Below, in pieces: positions 51,334 through 59,989 of a stretch of DNA of 64,000 nt. The notes under the pieces were generated by a model that made no database searches, was not told the DNA's origin, and saw only the letters and a program-made list of their open reading frames with translations. The DNA is from JAEUMG01 sp046349315 (GTDB taxonomy: Bacteria; Pseudomonadota; Alphaproteobacteria; Rhizobiales; Aestuariivirgaceae): contig JAXMCQ010000016.1 of NCBI GenBank assembly GCA_046349315.1, positions 1 through 64,000 on the forward strand. Reading direction: 5' to 3'. The position numbers and the translations under genes are program-made. Positions within the stretch are counted from its first letter, which is position 1, and every line of letters starts with the position of its first letter.

Positions 51334-51812
51334 GGCGAATTCGGCAACCGATCCGATCCGGGCTCGAAATCGCCGGGCGGCTGGTTGATCAGGCTTGCGA
51401 GCACATCGCTCACCATGCCGAGATGGTTGGATTGGCCGGCATATTGCCGCTTGAGATCGACCAGATAGGTTGTGGCACTATGCAACCGCTGCGCAAGCAG
51501 CTTTGCCACCGCCAATGTCGTCTCGGGGTCGGAGCGCAGGAACTCCGCCGCATCCTGGAAGGCGTAGACGGTCGAATCTGAAACGGCGCGCACCGTCGCG
51601 GTATGCGGCGTATCGAGCAGCACCGACATTTCCCCGAAGATCGCACCCTGATCGCCGACCAGCGCGACGCGCGTTTCGCCGCGCAGCACCTCGATGCTGC
51701 CGGCGTCGAGAACATAGATGCGGCCCGATTTCGTCCCTTCGGCCATCAGGACGGTGCCGGCGGGTACGAGCGTCCTTTGCGCCGCCGAGCAGCGCGCCAG
51801 CACGCCCGTCAC
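51330..51812 (-). CDS. cyclic-nucleotide-binding-domain protein
   Basis: About 160 residues. Residues 10-125 form a CNB jellyroll (GTKSGRIYVLDAGSIEVLRG; GAIFGEMSVLLDTPHTATVRAV), with the phosphate-binding cassette stretch FGEMS. No HTH follows, so it is not a Crp-type regulator but a stand-alone sensor or regulatory subunit. No in-frame ATG lies near the domain. I chose the GTG at 51812, preceded by GAGGGG, over a frame running back to an ATG at 52067 that reads as low-complexity Arg-rich sequence. The start is therefore uncertain. Confidence 0.75.
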   Translation of the reverse strand: MTGVLARCSAAQRTLVPAGTVLMAEGTKSGRIYVLDAGSIEVLRGETRVALVGDQGAIFGEMSVLLDTPHTATVRAVSDSTVYAFQDAAEFLRSDPETTLAVAKLLAQRLHSATTYLVDLKRQYAGQSNHLGMVSDVLASLINQPPGDFEPGSDRLPNSP

Positions 51813-52084
51813 CCGCAGGCACCCCTCACTCTGTCCAACTCCCCTCGTTGCATTGCGTTGATCGCGCTGCAAAGCCCGCGCCAATCGCCGAAGCGCGCTG
51901 GAACCCGCAATAACGCGCGAGTCGCGCCGCGCCCACAACAAACGCGCTGCTCTAATGCAAGGCAGTTGCTGAAAATATCGGCGCTTGCGGCGGTTTTGCC
52001 ACGCTTCGTCCGTCCTATGGCTGGTGCGGAAGGTCGCACCTCTTTCTGGAAATAGTCTAAAAAACATTCGTTCGGAGATTCGTG

Positions 52085-52597
52085 ATGGCTACGAAAATTG
52101 CCCCCGCCGGCTACAGTTTCGCGCAGGTTTCGCTGCATTGGCTTATTGCCGCGCTGGTCATCATCCAGCTGATCATCGGCGAGGACATCGTTCCCGCTTA
52201 CCGCGCCCACCGCCGCGGCACCGAGGTCACGCCTGACGATCTGTGGAACGCCAATATTCATGTCTATCTCGGCATCGCCGTTTTCGCGCTCGCCATCCTC
52301 CGCTTGGCGATCCGCCTCAACCGCGGCGTGCCGCCGCCGCCTTCCGGCGAGAGCAGCCTGCAACACTGGGCCGCGGCGGCTGTGCACCTCGTCCTTTATG
52401 CGGCGATCTTCCTCATGCCCGTGACCGGTGCCGCGGCGTGGTATCTCGGCATTGGCTGGCTTGGCGAAGTCCATGAATTCGGCAAACCCGTGATCATCAT
52501 TGCCGTGTTGCTCCATGCAGCGGCGGCACTCTGGCAGCACTTCGTCCAGAAGAGCGACGTGCTGGTCAGGATGCTGAAGCCGAACGCTCGATCGTGA
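52085..52597 (+). CDS. cytochrome b561
   Basis: A 170-residue membrane protein with four helices and haem-ligand histidines in the expected places: VSLHWLIAALVI, NIHVYLGIAVFAL, AAVHLVLYAAIF and VLLHAAAALWQHF. It carries electrons between quinones and periplasmic acceptors. GGAG lies 7 bp before the ATG at 52085 (a GTG 3 bp earlier is possible). Its 3' end overlaps the convergent molybdopterin oxidoreductase gene by 32 bp. Confidence 0.88.
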   Translation: MATKIAPAGYSFAQVSLHWLIAALVIIQLIIGEDIVPAYRAHRRGTEVTPDDLWNANIHVYLGIAVFALAILRLAIRLNRGVPPPPSGESSLQHWAAAAVHLVLYAAIFLMPVTGAAAWYLGIGWLGEVHEFGKPVIIIAVLLHAAAALWQHFVQKSDVLVRMLKPNARS

Positions 52598-54518
52598 CGT
52601 AAGTATCATTATAGGCGGGCTGGCCGGCGGCTGAAAACCGCGCTTGCGTCAGCCGGTTCATGGCGACGGCCGCCGGATCATCCTCGCCCCACCACTTGCC
52701 TTCGAGCACGCAAAGCCCGGGCAGGATCGTGTCCGTCACCTTCACCGCCACGCGCATCATCGTGCCGCCGCCGCGCACCAATGCCACATCGCCATCCCCA
52801 AGCGAGCGTGCGCGCGCTTCTTCGGGATGGATTTCGATCGCCGCAAGGCCTTGCGATTTCCGCTGCCGCGGCATGTTGGCGAAGGTTGAGTTGAGGAAAT
52901 AATGCGATTTGGGGGTCAGCAATTGCAGGCGCTGCGCCGGGAATGCGGCAGGCGCTTCGACAGGCCCGCCATGGAGCGACAGGCGTTGCTGCGGGCCATG
53001 CGCTTGCGGCGGCAGCTTCTTCCAGCCCGCTTCTCTCAGTTCATCGAGCCGCCAGCCCGGCGGCAGCGCGCTCGCCGCGATCTCTTCATCGCTCTCTTTG
53101 AGCGCCGGATGATCGAGTCCGAGCCGCGCCGCTAATGCCCGCATCAAGGCGCCGCCGCTCATCGCTTCGCCCATCGGCGCCATCGCCGGCTCGTTGGCCG
53201 AAACGTAGTAATGCCCCCATGCACCCTGGACGTCGAAATGCTCGAACTGTGTCGTCGCCGGCAGCACGAGATCGGCATGCCGCGCCGTATCGGTGATGAA
53301 ATGGTCGAACACCACAGTGAAGAGGTCGTCGCGCATCAGGCCCTTGCGCACCAATGCTGAATCGATCTGCGTCACCGCCGGATTGGCCGACCACACCATC
53401 AATCCCTTGATCGGCGGCGAAAGATTCTCATCGGTGAGGAGGGGGCCGAGCTTCGCGATGTCGAGACTGCGGGGCTTGCCCGCCATGAGATCGCTGCGGC
53501 CTGCATTGGCTTCCGGCAGGTCGGGAATCGTGAGGATCGACAGTCCGCCGCCCTTCAACTGCCAATGCCCGCCGAGAAGCGCGAGGGCCGACAGGCCGCG
53601 CACGAAAATCTCGCCCGCGACCGTCTGCATCGGCGCGATGCCGGCGCGGATCAGGGCAGGGCGCGCCGTGCCGAATTCCCGCGCCAGCTTGGCGATCTGC
53701 GCTTCGCTCAAGCCCGTGGCAAGCGCTGCGCGCGGCAAGGTCCATTCCATGACGCTCGTGCGATAGGCCTCGAAATCAGTCGATGCGGCCCTCGCTCCCT
53801 CGATGTCGGCGAGTCCTTCGCTCAGAATCACCCGCGCCACGGCGGCCGCGAGCACCGCATCCGAGCCAGGAATGATGCGCAGATGCTCGTCCGAGGCCTT
53901 GGCGGTGCGCGTGCTGCGCGGATCGATCGACACGATGCGCGCGCCGCGCTTGCGCGCTTCTTCGAGGAAGTGCCACTGGTGATGTGCCGTGGTGAGCACA
54001 TTCTGGCCCCACAGCACGATGAGCTGCGCGTGAACCGCGTCTTCCGGATCGACTGCGATCGGATGGCCCTCGCTCATCAAGGCTCCGGCAGAGACGGCAC
54101 ATACCCCACCCACGGGAAGGCTCGCGCCGAGCGCATGGAACACGCGCATCAAGGCCAAGCGCTGCACGACGCCCATCGAGCCCAGATAATGGAACGGCAT
54201 CAGCGCCTCGGCGCCGTGCTCCGCGATGATGCGCTTGAAGCGCAACGCGATCTCGTCAAGCGCCTCATCCCACGAGATGCGCACGAATTGCGCCGCGCCT
54301 TTGGCGCCCACGCGCCGCAAGGGATAGAGCACGCGATCCGGCGCGGTGAGGCGCTGCTCGTAATCGCGCACCTTCGCGCAGAGCACGCCGCGGGTGATCG
54401 GATGCGCCTTGGCGCCCTCGACGCGCGTCACCCGCCCGTCCTCGACGGCGACCGTCCAGGAACAACTATCCTGGCAATCAAGCGGACAGCAGCCTTTGAC
54501 GGAGATGATGGTGGGCAT
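52566..54518 (-). CDS. molybdopterin-containing oxidoreductase (DMSO reductase family)
   Basis: A 650-residue molybdoenzyme. The N-terminal [4Fe-4S] site is CPLDCQDSC with Cys47 (C-x3-C-x3-C-x27-C), followed by HPITRGVLCAKV. Central molybdopterin regions (VSAGALMSEGHPIAVDPEDAVHAQLIV; IVSIDPRSTRTAKASD) and a C-terminal dinucleotide-binding domain complete the fold. No Tat signal is visible, so it is probably cytoplasmic. ATG at 54518 gives the conserved MPTIISVKGCC start; an earlier in-frame ATG at 54581 is not needed. The electron donor or acceptor subunit is not adjacent; cytochrome b561 is convergent. Confidence 0.88.
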   Translation of the reverse strand: MPTIISVKGCCPLDCQDSCSWTVAVEDGRVTRVEGAKAHPITRGVLCAKVRDYEQRLTAPDRVLYPLRRVGAKGAAQFVRISWDEALDEIALRFKRIIAEHGAEALMPFHYLGSMGVVQRLALMRVFHALGASLPVGGVCAVSAGALMSEGHPIAVDPEDAVHAQLIVLWGQNVLTTAHHQWHFLEEARKRGARIVSIDPRSTRTAKASDEHLRIIPGSDAVLAAAVARVILSEGLADIEGARAASTDFEAYRTSVMEWTLPRAALATGLSEAQIAKLAREFGTARPALIRAGIAPMQTVAGEIFVRGLSALALLGGHWQLKGGGLSILTIPDLPEANAGRSDLMAGKPRSLDIAKLGPLLTDENLSPPIKGLMVWSANPAVTQIDSALVRKGLMRDDLFTVVFDHFITDTARHADLVLPATTQFEHFDVQGAWGHYYVSANEPAMAPMGEAMSGGALMRALAARLGLDHPALKESDEEIAASALPPGWRLDELREAGWKKLPPQAHGPQQRLSLHGGPVEAPAAFPAQRLQLLTPKSHYFLNSTFANMPRQRKSQGLAAIEIHPEEARARSLGDGDVALVRGGGTMMRVAVKVTDTILPGLCVLEGKWWGEDDPAAVAMNRLTQARFSAAGQPAYNDTYVTIERSASAS

Positions 54519-54540
54519 GTGGCGACGGATTCTATCAGCA

Positions 54541-54560
54541 ATATCGTTTAGTGATATCGT
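54541..54560. repeat. direct repeat upstream of the molybdopterin oxidoreductase
   Basis: ATATCGT occurs at 54541-54547 and 54554-54560, 13 bp apart, within 45 bp of the molybdopterin oxidoreductase start. It could be a regulatory site, but no binding protein is implied. Confidence 0.3.
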
Positions 54561-54673
54561 CGGCGACGCTGCGCCGCCCATCGACTGAGGTCAAGTCGAA
54601 GTGTTTGGTGCAGCGCTTAAGTCTGGCGGATGGGGGTGTATCGATTGGCGACGAGATGATTCGGGCGGAGAGC

Positions 54674-54701
54674 TTGACTTGTTCGTTATTTGTTCTAGTA
54701 T
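54674..54701 (+). promoter_or_regulatory. sigma70-type promoter of the HD-Panacea operon
   Basis: TTGACT (54674-54679), a 16-bp spacer and TAGTAT (54696-54701) precede the HD-protein ATG by about 30 bp. It is the best matched housekeeping promoter in the window. It reads only into the two-gene module, which is consistent with the module being self-contained. Confidence 0.6.
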
Positions 54702-54730
54702 CAATTCTTCTAAGGTTATGATTAGAGCTA

Positions 54731-56137
54731 ATGCCCAAGCAACAGCGTATTCGAGATCCACTGCATGACCTGGTCGAATTCAACGTCGACAGCTCTCAGC
54801 TGGAGGCTGTACTTTGGCGCGTTATTCAAACTCGGGCATTTCAACGGCTTCGGCGAATTAAGCAGCTGGGCTTTTCTGATTTTGTCTACCCCGGAGCCAC
54901 TCATTCGCGGATGCTCCACAGCGTCGGAGTTTTTCACACTGCCAGACGACTGATAAAGGTGATTGAAAAGTTCCTGCCAAAAGATTCACGGGCTGACCAA
55001 GCATTGGCCGCTGCGCTTGTTCATGATCTCGGACACGGTCCATTCAGTCACGCTTTCGAGAAAATTGGCGAACGCTTTGGGCTCAAGATGGCAAATCATG
55101 AGGCCGTGAGCGACATCCTGATCCGGAACGGAGAGGTATCTGAAGCGCTCCGGGAGATTGGTAGTGGCTTCGCAAATGACGTTGCGGACATGGTGAGCGG
55201 TAGTGGCACGCCGACGATCTATTCAGCTGTTGTGTCTAGCCAGTTTGATGCTGATCGTCTTGACTACATGCGCCGTGATCGCCTTATGGCGGGTAGTCAA
55301 CACGCTGGCATTGACTTCGAGTGGCTCATGGCGAATCTGGAAGTGGGCGAGGTGGAGAATAGCGTGGATGATACTCGCTTGAAGCCCGTCCAGACATTCG
55401 TCCTGGGGCGTAAAGCCATCTTTGCTGCGGAGGCTTATGTCCTCGGTCTTTTCCAACTCTATCCCACAGTTTACTTTCACAAGGCGACGCGTGGCATGGA
55501 GAAAATCTTTACAGAGCTACTCTCGCGCGCCATTGAGCTAATCGCGAATAACTCTGTCGACAAGACGGGACTGCCTAGGTCGCACCCGATCGTCAGGTTC
55601 GCCAACCACCCGGAAGACATCGATTGTGCTCTCGCCCTTGATGATACAGTTGTGTGGGGTGGACTTGCGTTTATGGCCGATTGTGACGACGAGTGGATTA
55701 GAAATTTCGCCGAGAGAATGCGCGATCGAAAACTGTATAAGTGCATTGATGTTCGCGCCAAGCTTGCTCATGACAAGGATGATGGGGCCGCATTGTCGCC
55801 TGAGGCTGACATGGTGTGCGCTAGCATCCGCGATGAAATTGCAAGCTGCATTAGTGAGTGGTCCGCAACGTCGCCAAACACTCCTCCACGGATACTTATC
55901 GACGAGGTAGAACGTTCTCCGTACAAGGCAATGACTGAAGACGCGAAGGGGCCGCTCAATCAAATCAATATTCGGACCGAGGGCGACCACTTAATCGACC
56001 TTTCGAATCGGTCCAACGTGGTTGCGGCGTTGAGGACGTACAAAGCTTTCCGTGTTTATCACGCAGATAGTGATGAAGCGGCGAAGAAGAGAATCACTGA
56101 AATCATAGACTCGGGGATATCAAAATGGCCGGGATAG
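54731..56137 (+). CDS. HD-domain phosphohydrolase (SAMHD1/dGTPase-like)
   Basis: A 468-residue HD-superfamily protein. It begins RIRDPLHDLVEF, then ATHSRMLHSVGVFHTA (metal His63) and AALVHDLGHGPFSHAFE (His98-Asp99). SSQFDADRLDYMRRD supplies Asp173, the fourth metal ligand. The order H...HD...D and the DADRLDYM motif match SAMHD1-like dNTP triphosphohydrolases. The remaining 290 residues have no domain that I recognise. A good promoter precedes it, and the next gene overlaps it by 13 bp. Sampled lines have lower G+C (47-55%) than neighbours (68% in one line), suggesting transfer. It may deplete nucleotides during phage attack (inference). Confidence 0.85.
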   Translation: MPKQQRIRDPLHDLVEFNVDSSQLEAVLWRVIQTRAFQRLRRIKQLGFSDFVYPGATHSRMLHSVGVFHTARRLIKVIEKFLPKDSRADQALAAALVHDLGHGPFSHAFEKIGERFGLKMANHEAVSDILIRNGEVSEALREIGSGFANDVADMVSGSGTPTIYSAVVSSQFDADRLDYMRRDRLMAGSQHAGIDFEWLMANLEVGEVENSVDDTRLKPVQTFVLGRKAIFAAEAYVLGLFQLYPTVYFHKATRGMEKIFTELLSRAIELIANNSVDKTGLPRSHPIVRFANHPEDIDCALALDDTVVWGGLAFMADCDDEWIRNFAERMRDRKLYKCIDVRAKLAHDKDDGAALSPEADMVCASIRDEIASCISEWSATSPNTPPRILIDEVERSPYKAMTEDAKGPLNQINIRTEGDHLIDLSNRSNVVAALRTYKAFRVYHADSDEAAKKRITEIIDSGISKWPG

Positions 56138-56643
56138 ATTACGCGCATAGGGCTGCCTCAATCGTTCGCGACGCTGGAGGGCATATTGTCGGACGTACTA
56201 AACTTCAAAAGATCGCTTACTTTCTCGAGGCGGCTGGCATCGGTTCAGGTTTCAATTTCCAATATAAGCATTACGGCCCTTATTCTGAGAAGCTGGCTGC
56301 CGCAGTTCAACATGCTGCCGCTTTGCGACTCATCGTCGAAACCGAGGCCGTTGCTAGTTGGGGTGGGCGATACTCGACTTTTGAGACGCAGTTGCCTCTC
56401 GATCCGGCGTCGCATCCCGCGCGCGTTCAACTCGCGCAGCAAATGGTAAACGCCGATGCTGTGGAACTTGAACTAGCGGCGACGGCGCTTTTTTTGGCAT
56501 CCGAGGGATTTCCCGATCCTTGGACTGAGACCGCGCGTAGGAAACCCGATAAGGCGGAAGGTGGGCGGCTCGATCAGGCAATGCAGCTATATGGGCGACT
56601 TCGTCAAACCCCAACGCCTGTGGCACTTCCTGCAATGCCCTGA
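56125..56643 (+). CDS. Panacea/DUF4065-like protein
   Basis: A 172-residue protein. Residues 20-60 show the Panacea (DUF4065) signature: GRTKLQKIAYFLE (24-36) and FQYKHYGPYSEKL (45-57). In known systems this domain neutralises a range of unrelated toxins; it also occurs in proteolysis-adaptor antitoxin SocA. It starts 13 bp inside the end of the HD-protein gene, so the two are coupled. The C-terminal 60 residues are not recognisable. It is the probable antitoxin or regulator of the HD protein (inference). Confidence 0.75.
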   Translation: MAGIDYAHRAASIVRDAGGHIVGRTKLQKIAYFLEAAGIGSGFNFQYKHYGPYSEKLAAAVQHAAALRLIVETEAVASWGGRYSTFETQLPLDPASHPARVQLAQQMVNADAVELELAATALFLASEGFPDPWTETARRKPDKAEGGRLDQAMQLYGRLRQTPTPVALPAMP

Positions 56644-56670
56644 ACACACAAGGGGCGAGTTTCATCAGAC

Positions 56671-58173
56671 ATGGTGGGCCGACTGTTGTCTCCTCAAATT
56701 CTGATCTCTCACGCCCTGCTGACCCCCGCCGAGATGTACCGCGCCGACGCGCTGGCGGTGAAGGCGGGCGTGCCCTCGCTCACCCTCATGGAGAATGCCG
56801 GCCGCGCCGTCGCCGACGAGATCCTGCGCCGTTTTGGCGCGAGGCCGGTCACCGTGCTGGCGGGGCCGGGCAATAATGGCGGAGACGGCTTCGTCGTCGC
56901 CCGTCACCTGCGCGCCTGGGGCTGGCCGGTCGACATTCTGTCATTCTGCAGAACGACAGAATATCGCGGCGACGCGGCTCACATGGCGGCGCAGTGGGGT
57001 GCGGAATCGGTGCCCTTAAGCGACGCGAAATTGCGCGAAAATTGCCTCCTGATCGACGCTTTATTCGGCGCAGGCCTGTCAAAACCGTTGCCGGCGGAGG
57101 CCGTTGCACTTGCCCGGGAAGCCGCCCGGATGCGGCTTCCGGTGGTCGCGATCGACGTTCCCTCAGGCCTCGATGGCGCGACGGGAAAGCCTCTGGGCGC
57201 GTGCTTCCGGGCCGATCTGACGGTCACGTTCTTCCGCAAGAAGCCGGGCCATGTGTTGGAACCGGGCCGGTTTTTATGCGGCGAGACGGTTGTCGCCGAT
57301 ATCGGAATCCCGGATTCGGTGTTCGCTGAAATCGCGCCGAAAACACGCGAAAACGGCCCTCCGGAGCTCAAAAAACGCACTGAAAACGCGCATAAATACA
57401 TGTCCGGACACGCCGTCATCGTCTCGGGCGATGCCACCCACTCGGGTGCCGCGCGGCTTGCTGCCATGGCGGCACTGCGCACCGGGGCCGGACTCGTTAC
57501 ACTCGCTTCTCCCGCTAACGCATTGATTGTAAACGCGTCTCACCTCACCGCCATCATGCTGGCCGAGGCCGATGATGCCTCCGCCCTGGCGCGGCTCCTC
57601 GAGGATCGGCGCAAGAATGCGGTCTGCATCGGGCCAGCGGCCGGCGTCGGCGAGAATACGGCAGAAAAAACAATCGCTTGCCTCGAATCTGGTGCCGCCG
57701 TGGTGCTCGATGCCGATGCGCTGACGAGTTTCGCCGCGAATCCCGAGGTCCTGTTCAAGTTGATCGCCAAGCACCCCCACCGCGGCGTTGTCATGACCCC
57801 GCATGAGGGCGAATTCGCAAGGGCTTTCAAGGATTTGACAGGCGAACGAGAATCAAAGGTCGAACGCGCGCGAAAGGCCTCGGCGCGCTCCGGCGCGGTG
57901 ATCGTCCTCAAGGGACCCGATACTGTCATTGCATCGCCGGATGGTCTCGCCGCCGTCAACACCAATGCGCCGCCGAGCCTTGCCACCGCCGGCAGCGGCG
58001 ACGTTCTTGCCGGCATCATCACTGGGCTTTTGGCCTCCGAGCCGGAAAAGCCAGCATTTGAAATGGCTTGTGCGGGCGTGTGGATTCACGGTGAGGCGGC
58101 GCGGCGCTTGCCAAGGGCAGGGCTCATCGCTGAAGATCTTCCCGCCGCGATCCCCGCCGTTTTGTCGCAATAA
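56671..58173 (+). CDS. nnr: bifunctional NAD(P)H-hydrate epimerase/ADP-dependent dehydratase
   Basis: A 500-residue repair enzyme of damaged NADHX and NADPHX. The N-terminal epimerase (about 1-220) has LTLMENAGRAVADEI, GPGNNGGDGFVVARHL and VAIDVPSGLDGATG. The C-terminal dehydratase (about 235-500) has MTPHEGEFAR, VLKGPDTVIA and TAGSGDVLAGIITG. The fusion is the normal bacterial form. It follows the HD-Panacea module by 27 bp, which suggests that the module is inserted in front of it. Confidence 0.92.
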   Translation: MVGRLLSPQILISHALLTPAEMYRADALAVKAGVPSLTLMENAGRAVADEILRRFGARPVTVLAGPGNNGGDGFVVARHLRAWGWPVDILSFCRTTEYRGDAAHMAAQWGAESVPLSDAKLRENCLLIDALFGAGLSKPLPAEAVALAREAARMRLPVVAIDVPSGLDGATGKPLGACFRADLTVTFFRKKPGHVLEPGRFLCGETVVADIGIPDSVFAEIAPKTRENGPPELKKRTENAHKYMSGHAVIVSGDATHSGAARLAAMAALRTGAGLVTLASPANALIVNASHLTAIMLAEADDASALARLLEDRRKNAVCIGPAAGVGENTAEKTIACLESGAAVVLDADALTSFAANPEVLFKLIAKHPHRGVVMTPHEGEFARAFKDLTGERESKVERARKASARSGAVIVLKGPDTVIASPDGLAAVNTNAPPSLATAGSGDVLAGIITGLLASEPEKPAFEMACAGVWIHGEAARRLPRAGLIAEDLPAAIPAVLSQ

Positions 58174-58251
58174 TTCCGTCATTCCGCTAGCATCGCGGAA
58201 ATCGCTCTGCTATAGGCAGCGCCCATTGCACGGCCCCCGGAAGGTGATGGC

Positions 58252-58337
58252 GCGGGCGTGGTGAAATTGGCAGACACGCAGGATTTAGGTTCCTGTGGGC
58301 TCGTCCCGTGGGGGTTCAAGTCCCTCCGCCCGCACCA
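58252..58337 (+). tRNA. tRNA-Leu (anticodon UAG)
   Basis: An 86-nt class II tRNA. The acceptor GCGGGCG (58252-58258) pairs with CGCCCGC (58327-58333), followed by discriminator A and an encoded CCA (58335-58337). The anticodon arm CAGGA-TTTAGGT-TCCTG gives UAG. A long variable arm and the T-loop GGTTCAAGTC are present. It decodes CUA and, by wobble, other CUN codons. It sits between nnr and tig. Confidence 0.95.
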
Positions 58338-58385
58338 GGCCCGGCGGCCGCAGACCTTCACCGGCCCCTTTATCGAGTGGAAATC

Positions 58386-59891
58386 ATGCAGGTTACTGAA
58401 GTAGTTAGCGATGGTCTGAAGCGCGAATTCAAGGTGGTGGTGAACGCCGCCCAGCTTGACCGGGATCTTGATGTGAAGCTCAAGGAGCTCGCCGGGCGCG
58501 CCAATATCAAGGGCTTCCGGCCGGGCAAGGTGCCGGTGCCGCATCTGCGCCGCGTCTACGGCAAGTCGGTGATGGCCGACGTCGTTCAGCAAACCATTGA
58601 CGACACGAGCAAAAAGGTGGTCGAGGAGAGGAGCCTCAAGCCCGCCTACCAGCCGGAAGTGAAGCTCCCGGAAGACCGCGCAGAGGTCGAGCGGATCATG
58701 GATGGCAAGGGCGATCTGAGCTACTCGCTCTCCTTCGAAGTCATCCCCAATTTCGACATTCAGGATTTCAGCGGCATCGAGCTTTCCCGCCATGTCGCCA
58801 CTGTCGAGGAATCGCACCTTCAGGAGGCGCTCGATCGCCTCGCTGCCCAGAGCCGCAAGTTTATCGCCAAGGAAGAGGGCAACGGCGCCGAAAATGGCGA
58901 CCGGCTGACCATTTCCTTTGTTGGCAAGATCAATGGCGAGGCCTTTGAAAACGGCACCGCCAATGACGTTCCTCTGGTGATCGGGTCCGGCCAGTTCCTG
59001 CCCGGTTTCGAGGACCAGTTGGTGGGTGCCAAGGCCGGCGACGATGTGCTGGTCAAGGTGACGTTTCCTGAAACTTATGGCGTCGCCGAACTCGCCGGAA
59101 AGCCTGCCGAATTCGACGTCAAGGTGACGGCGGTCGAGGTCCCCGAGCAGGAATCGCTCGACGAAACGGCCAAGAAACTCGGCTTCGAAGACGCCGAAAA
59201 GCTCAAAGAAGCGGTCAAGACGCGCATTGGCGAGGAGTTCGCCAATATGAGCAACATGAAGCTCAAGCGCGACGTCCTCGATGCCCTTGATAAGACTTAC
59301 AATTTCGAACTGCCGAGCAAGCTCGTCGAGGCCGAGTTCACCGGCATCTGGCGCGAATTGTCCAATGAAATGGCGCGCACCAACAAGTCCTTCGCCGATG
59401 AAGGCACGACTGAGGAAGAGGCCCAGAAGGAATATCGCGCGATCGCCGAGCGGCGCGTCCGCCTCGGGCTCGTCCTCGGCACCTTGGGCGAGCGCGAAAA
59501 TATCCAGGTGACCGACCAGGAAATGCAGAAGGCGCTCCTCGACCGTGCCAGCCAGTTCCCCGGCCAGGGCAAGCAGGTCATTGATTTCTATCGGAAAAAC
59601 CCGCGCGCGCTGGTCGAGCTGCGGGGGCCGATCTTCGAGCAGAAAGTGGTCGATTTCATCGTCTCGAAGGCGAACGTCGCTGAAAAGGCGGTGACCCGCG
59701 AAGAACTCCAGGCCCTGGTCAAGGATGAGGAAGAAGACTTCCATTACGGCCATGATCACGGTCACGACCATGATCACGATCACCACCATGACCACGACCA
59801 CGACCATGACCATCACGGGCATGATCACGACCATCACCATCATGACCATGATCACGATCATCATCACCATGATGAGGGTGAAAAGAAGTAG
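58386..59891 (+). CDS. tig: trigger factor with extended His/Asp-rich C-terminal tail
   Basis: A 501-residue ribosome-bound chaperone. The N-terminal ribosome-binding domain has KGFRPGKVPVPHLRRVYG (the signature loop is GFRPGKVP). The PPIase domain (about 165-250) has GKINGEAFENGTANDVPLVIGSGQFLPGFEDQL. A helical substrate-binding C-domain follows. The last 48 or so residues are an unusual tail of 26 His alternating with Asp (HDHDHDHHHD type), which would bind divalent metals; typical trigger factors end near 430-450. ATG at 58386, 48 bp after the tRNA. Confidence 0.93.
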   Translation: MQVTEVVSDGLKREFKVVVNAAQLDRDLDVKLKELAGRANIKGFRPGKVPVPHLRRVYGKSVMADVVQQTIDDTSKKVVEERSLKPAYQPEVKLPEDRAEVERIMDGKGDLSYSLSFEVIPNFDIQDFSGIELSRHVATVEESHLQEALDRLAAQSRKFIAKEEGNGAENGDRLTISFVGKINGEAFENGTANDVPLVIGSGQFLPGFEDQLVGAKAGDDVLVKVTFPETYGVAELAGKPAEFDVKVTAVEVPEQESLDETAKKLGFEDAEKLKEAVKTRIGEEFANMSNMKLKRDVLDALDKTYNFELPSKLVEAEFTGIWRELSNEMARTNKSFADEGTTEEEAQKEYRAIAERRVRLGLVLGTLGERENIQVTDQEMQKALLDRASQFPGQGKQVIDFYRKNPRALVELRGPIFEQKVVDFIVSKANVAEKAVTREELQALVKDEEEDFHYGHDHGHDHDHDHHHDHDHDHDHHGHDHDHHHHDHDHDHHHHDEGEKK

Positions 59892-59923
59892 CCGGTAGAG
59901 CAGGGGCTTCCGAATGCCGGGTG

Positions 59924-59944
59924 CCCGTCCTATCTATGGACGGG
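59924..59944 (+). terminator. stem-loop between tig and clpP
   Basis: CCCGTCC (59924-59930) and GGACGGG (59938-59944) form a perfect 7-bp stem with loop TATCTAT, 33 bp after the tig stop. A weak T-rich stretch (CTGTTTT) follows at a distance. It may attenuate read-through to clpP. Confidence 0.5.
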
Positions 59945-59989
59945 AACATCCCCTGATTCTGTTTTCACCCTGACATCGAGAGCCTGACC

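Noticed and set aside
51813..52067. N-terminal extension of the cyclic-nucleotide-binding protein to an ATG at 52067
   Set aside because: Arg/Ala-rich low-information sequence that would occupy the cytochrome b561 promoter; the domain begins after the GTG at 51812.
58179..59870. 563-residue leftward open frame opposite trigger factor, starting with Met/Val-rich repeats
   Set aside because: It is the antisense of the His/Asp tail and of tig codons; it has no ribosome site and overlaps a clear core gene and a tRNA.
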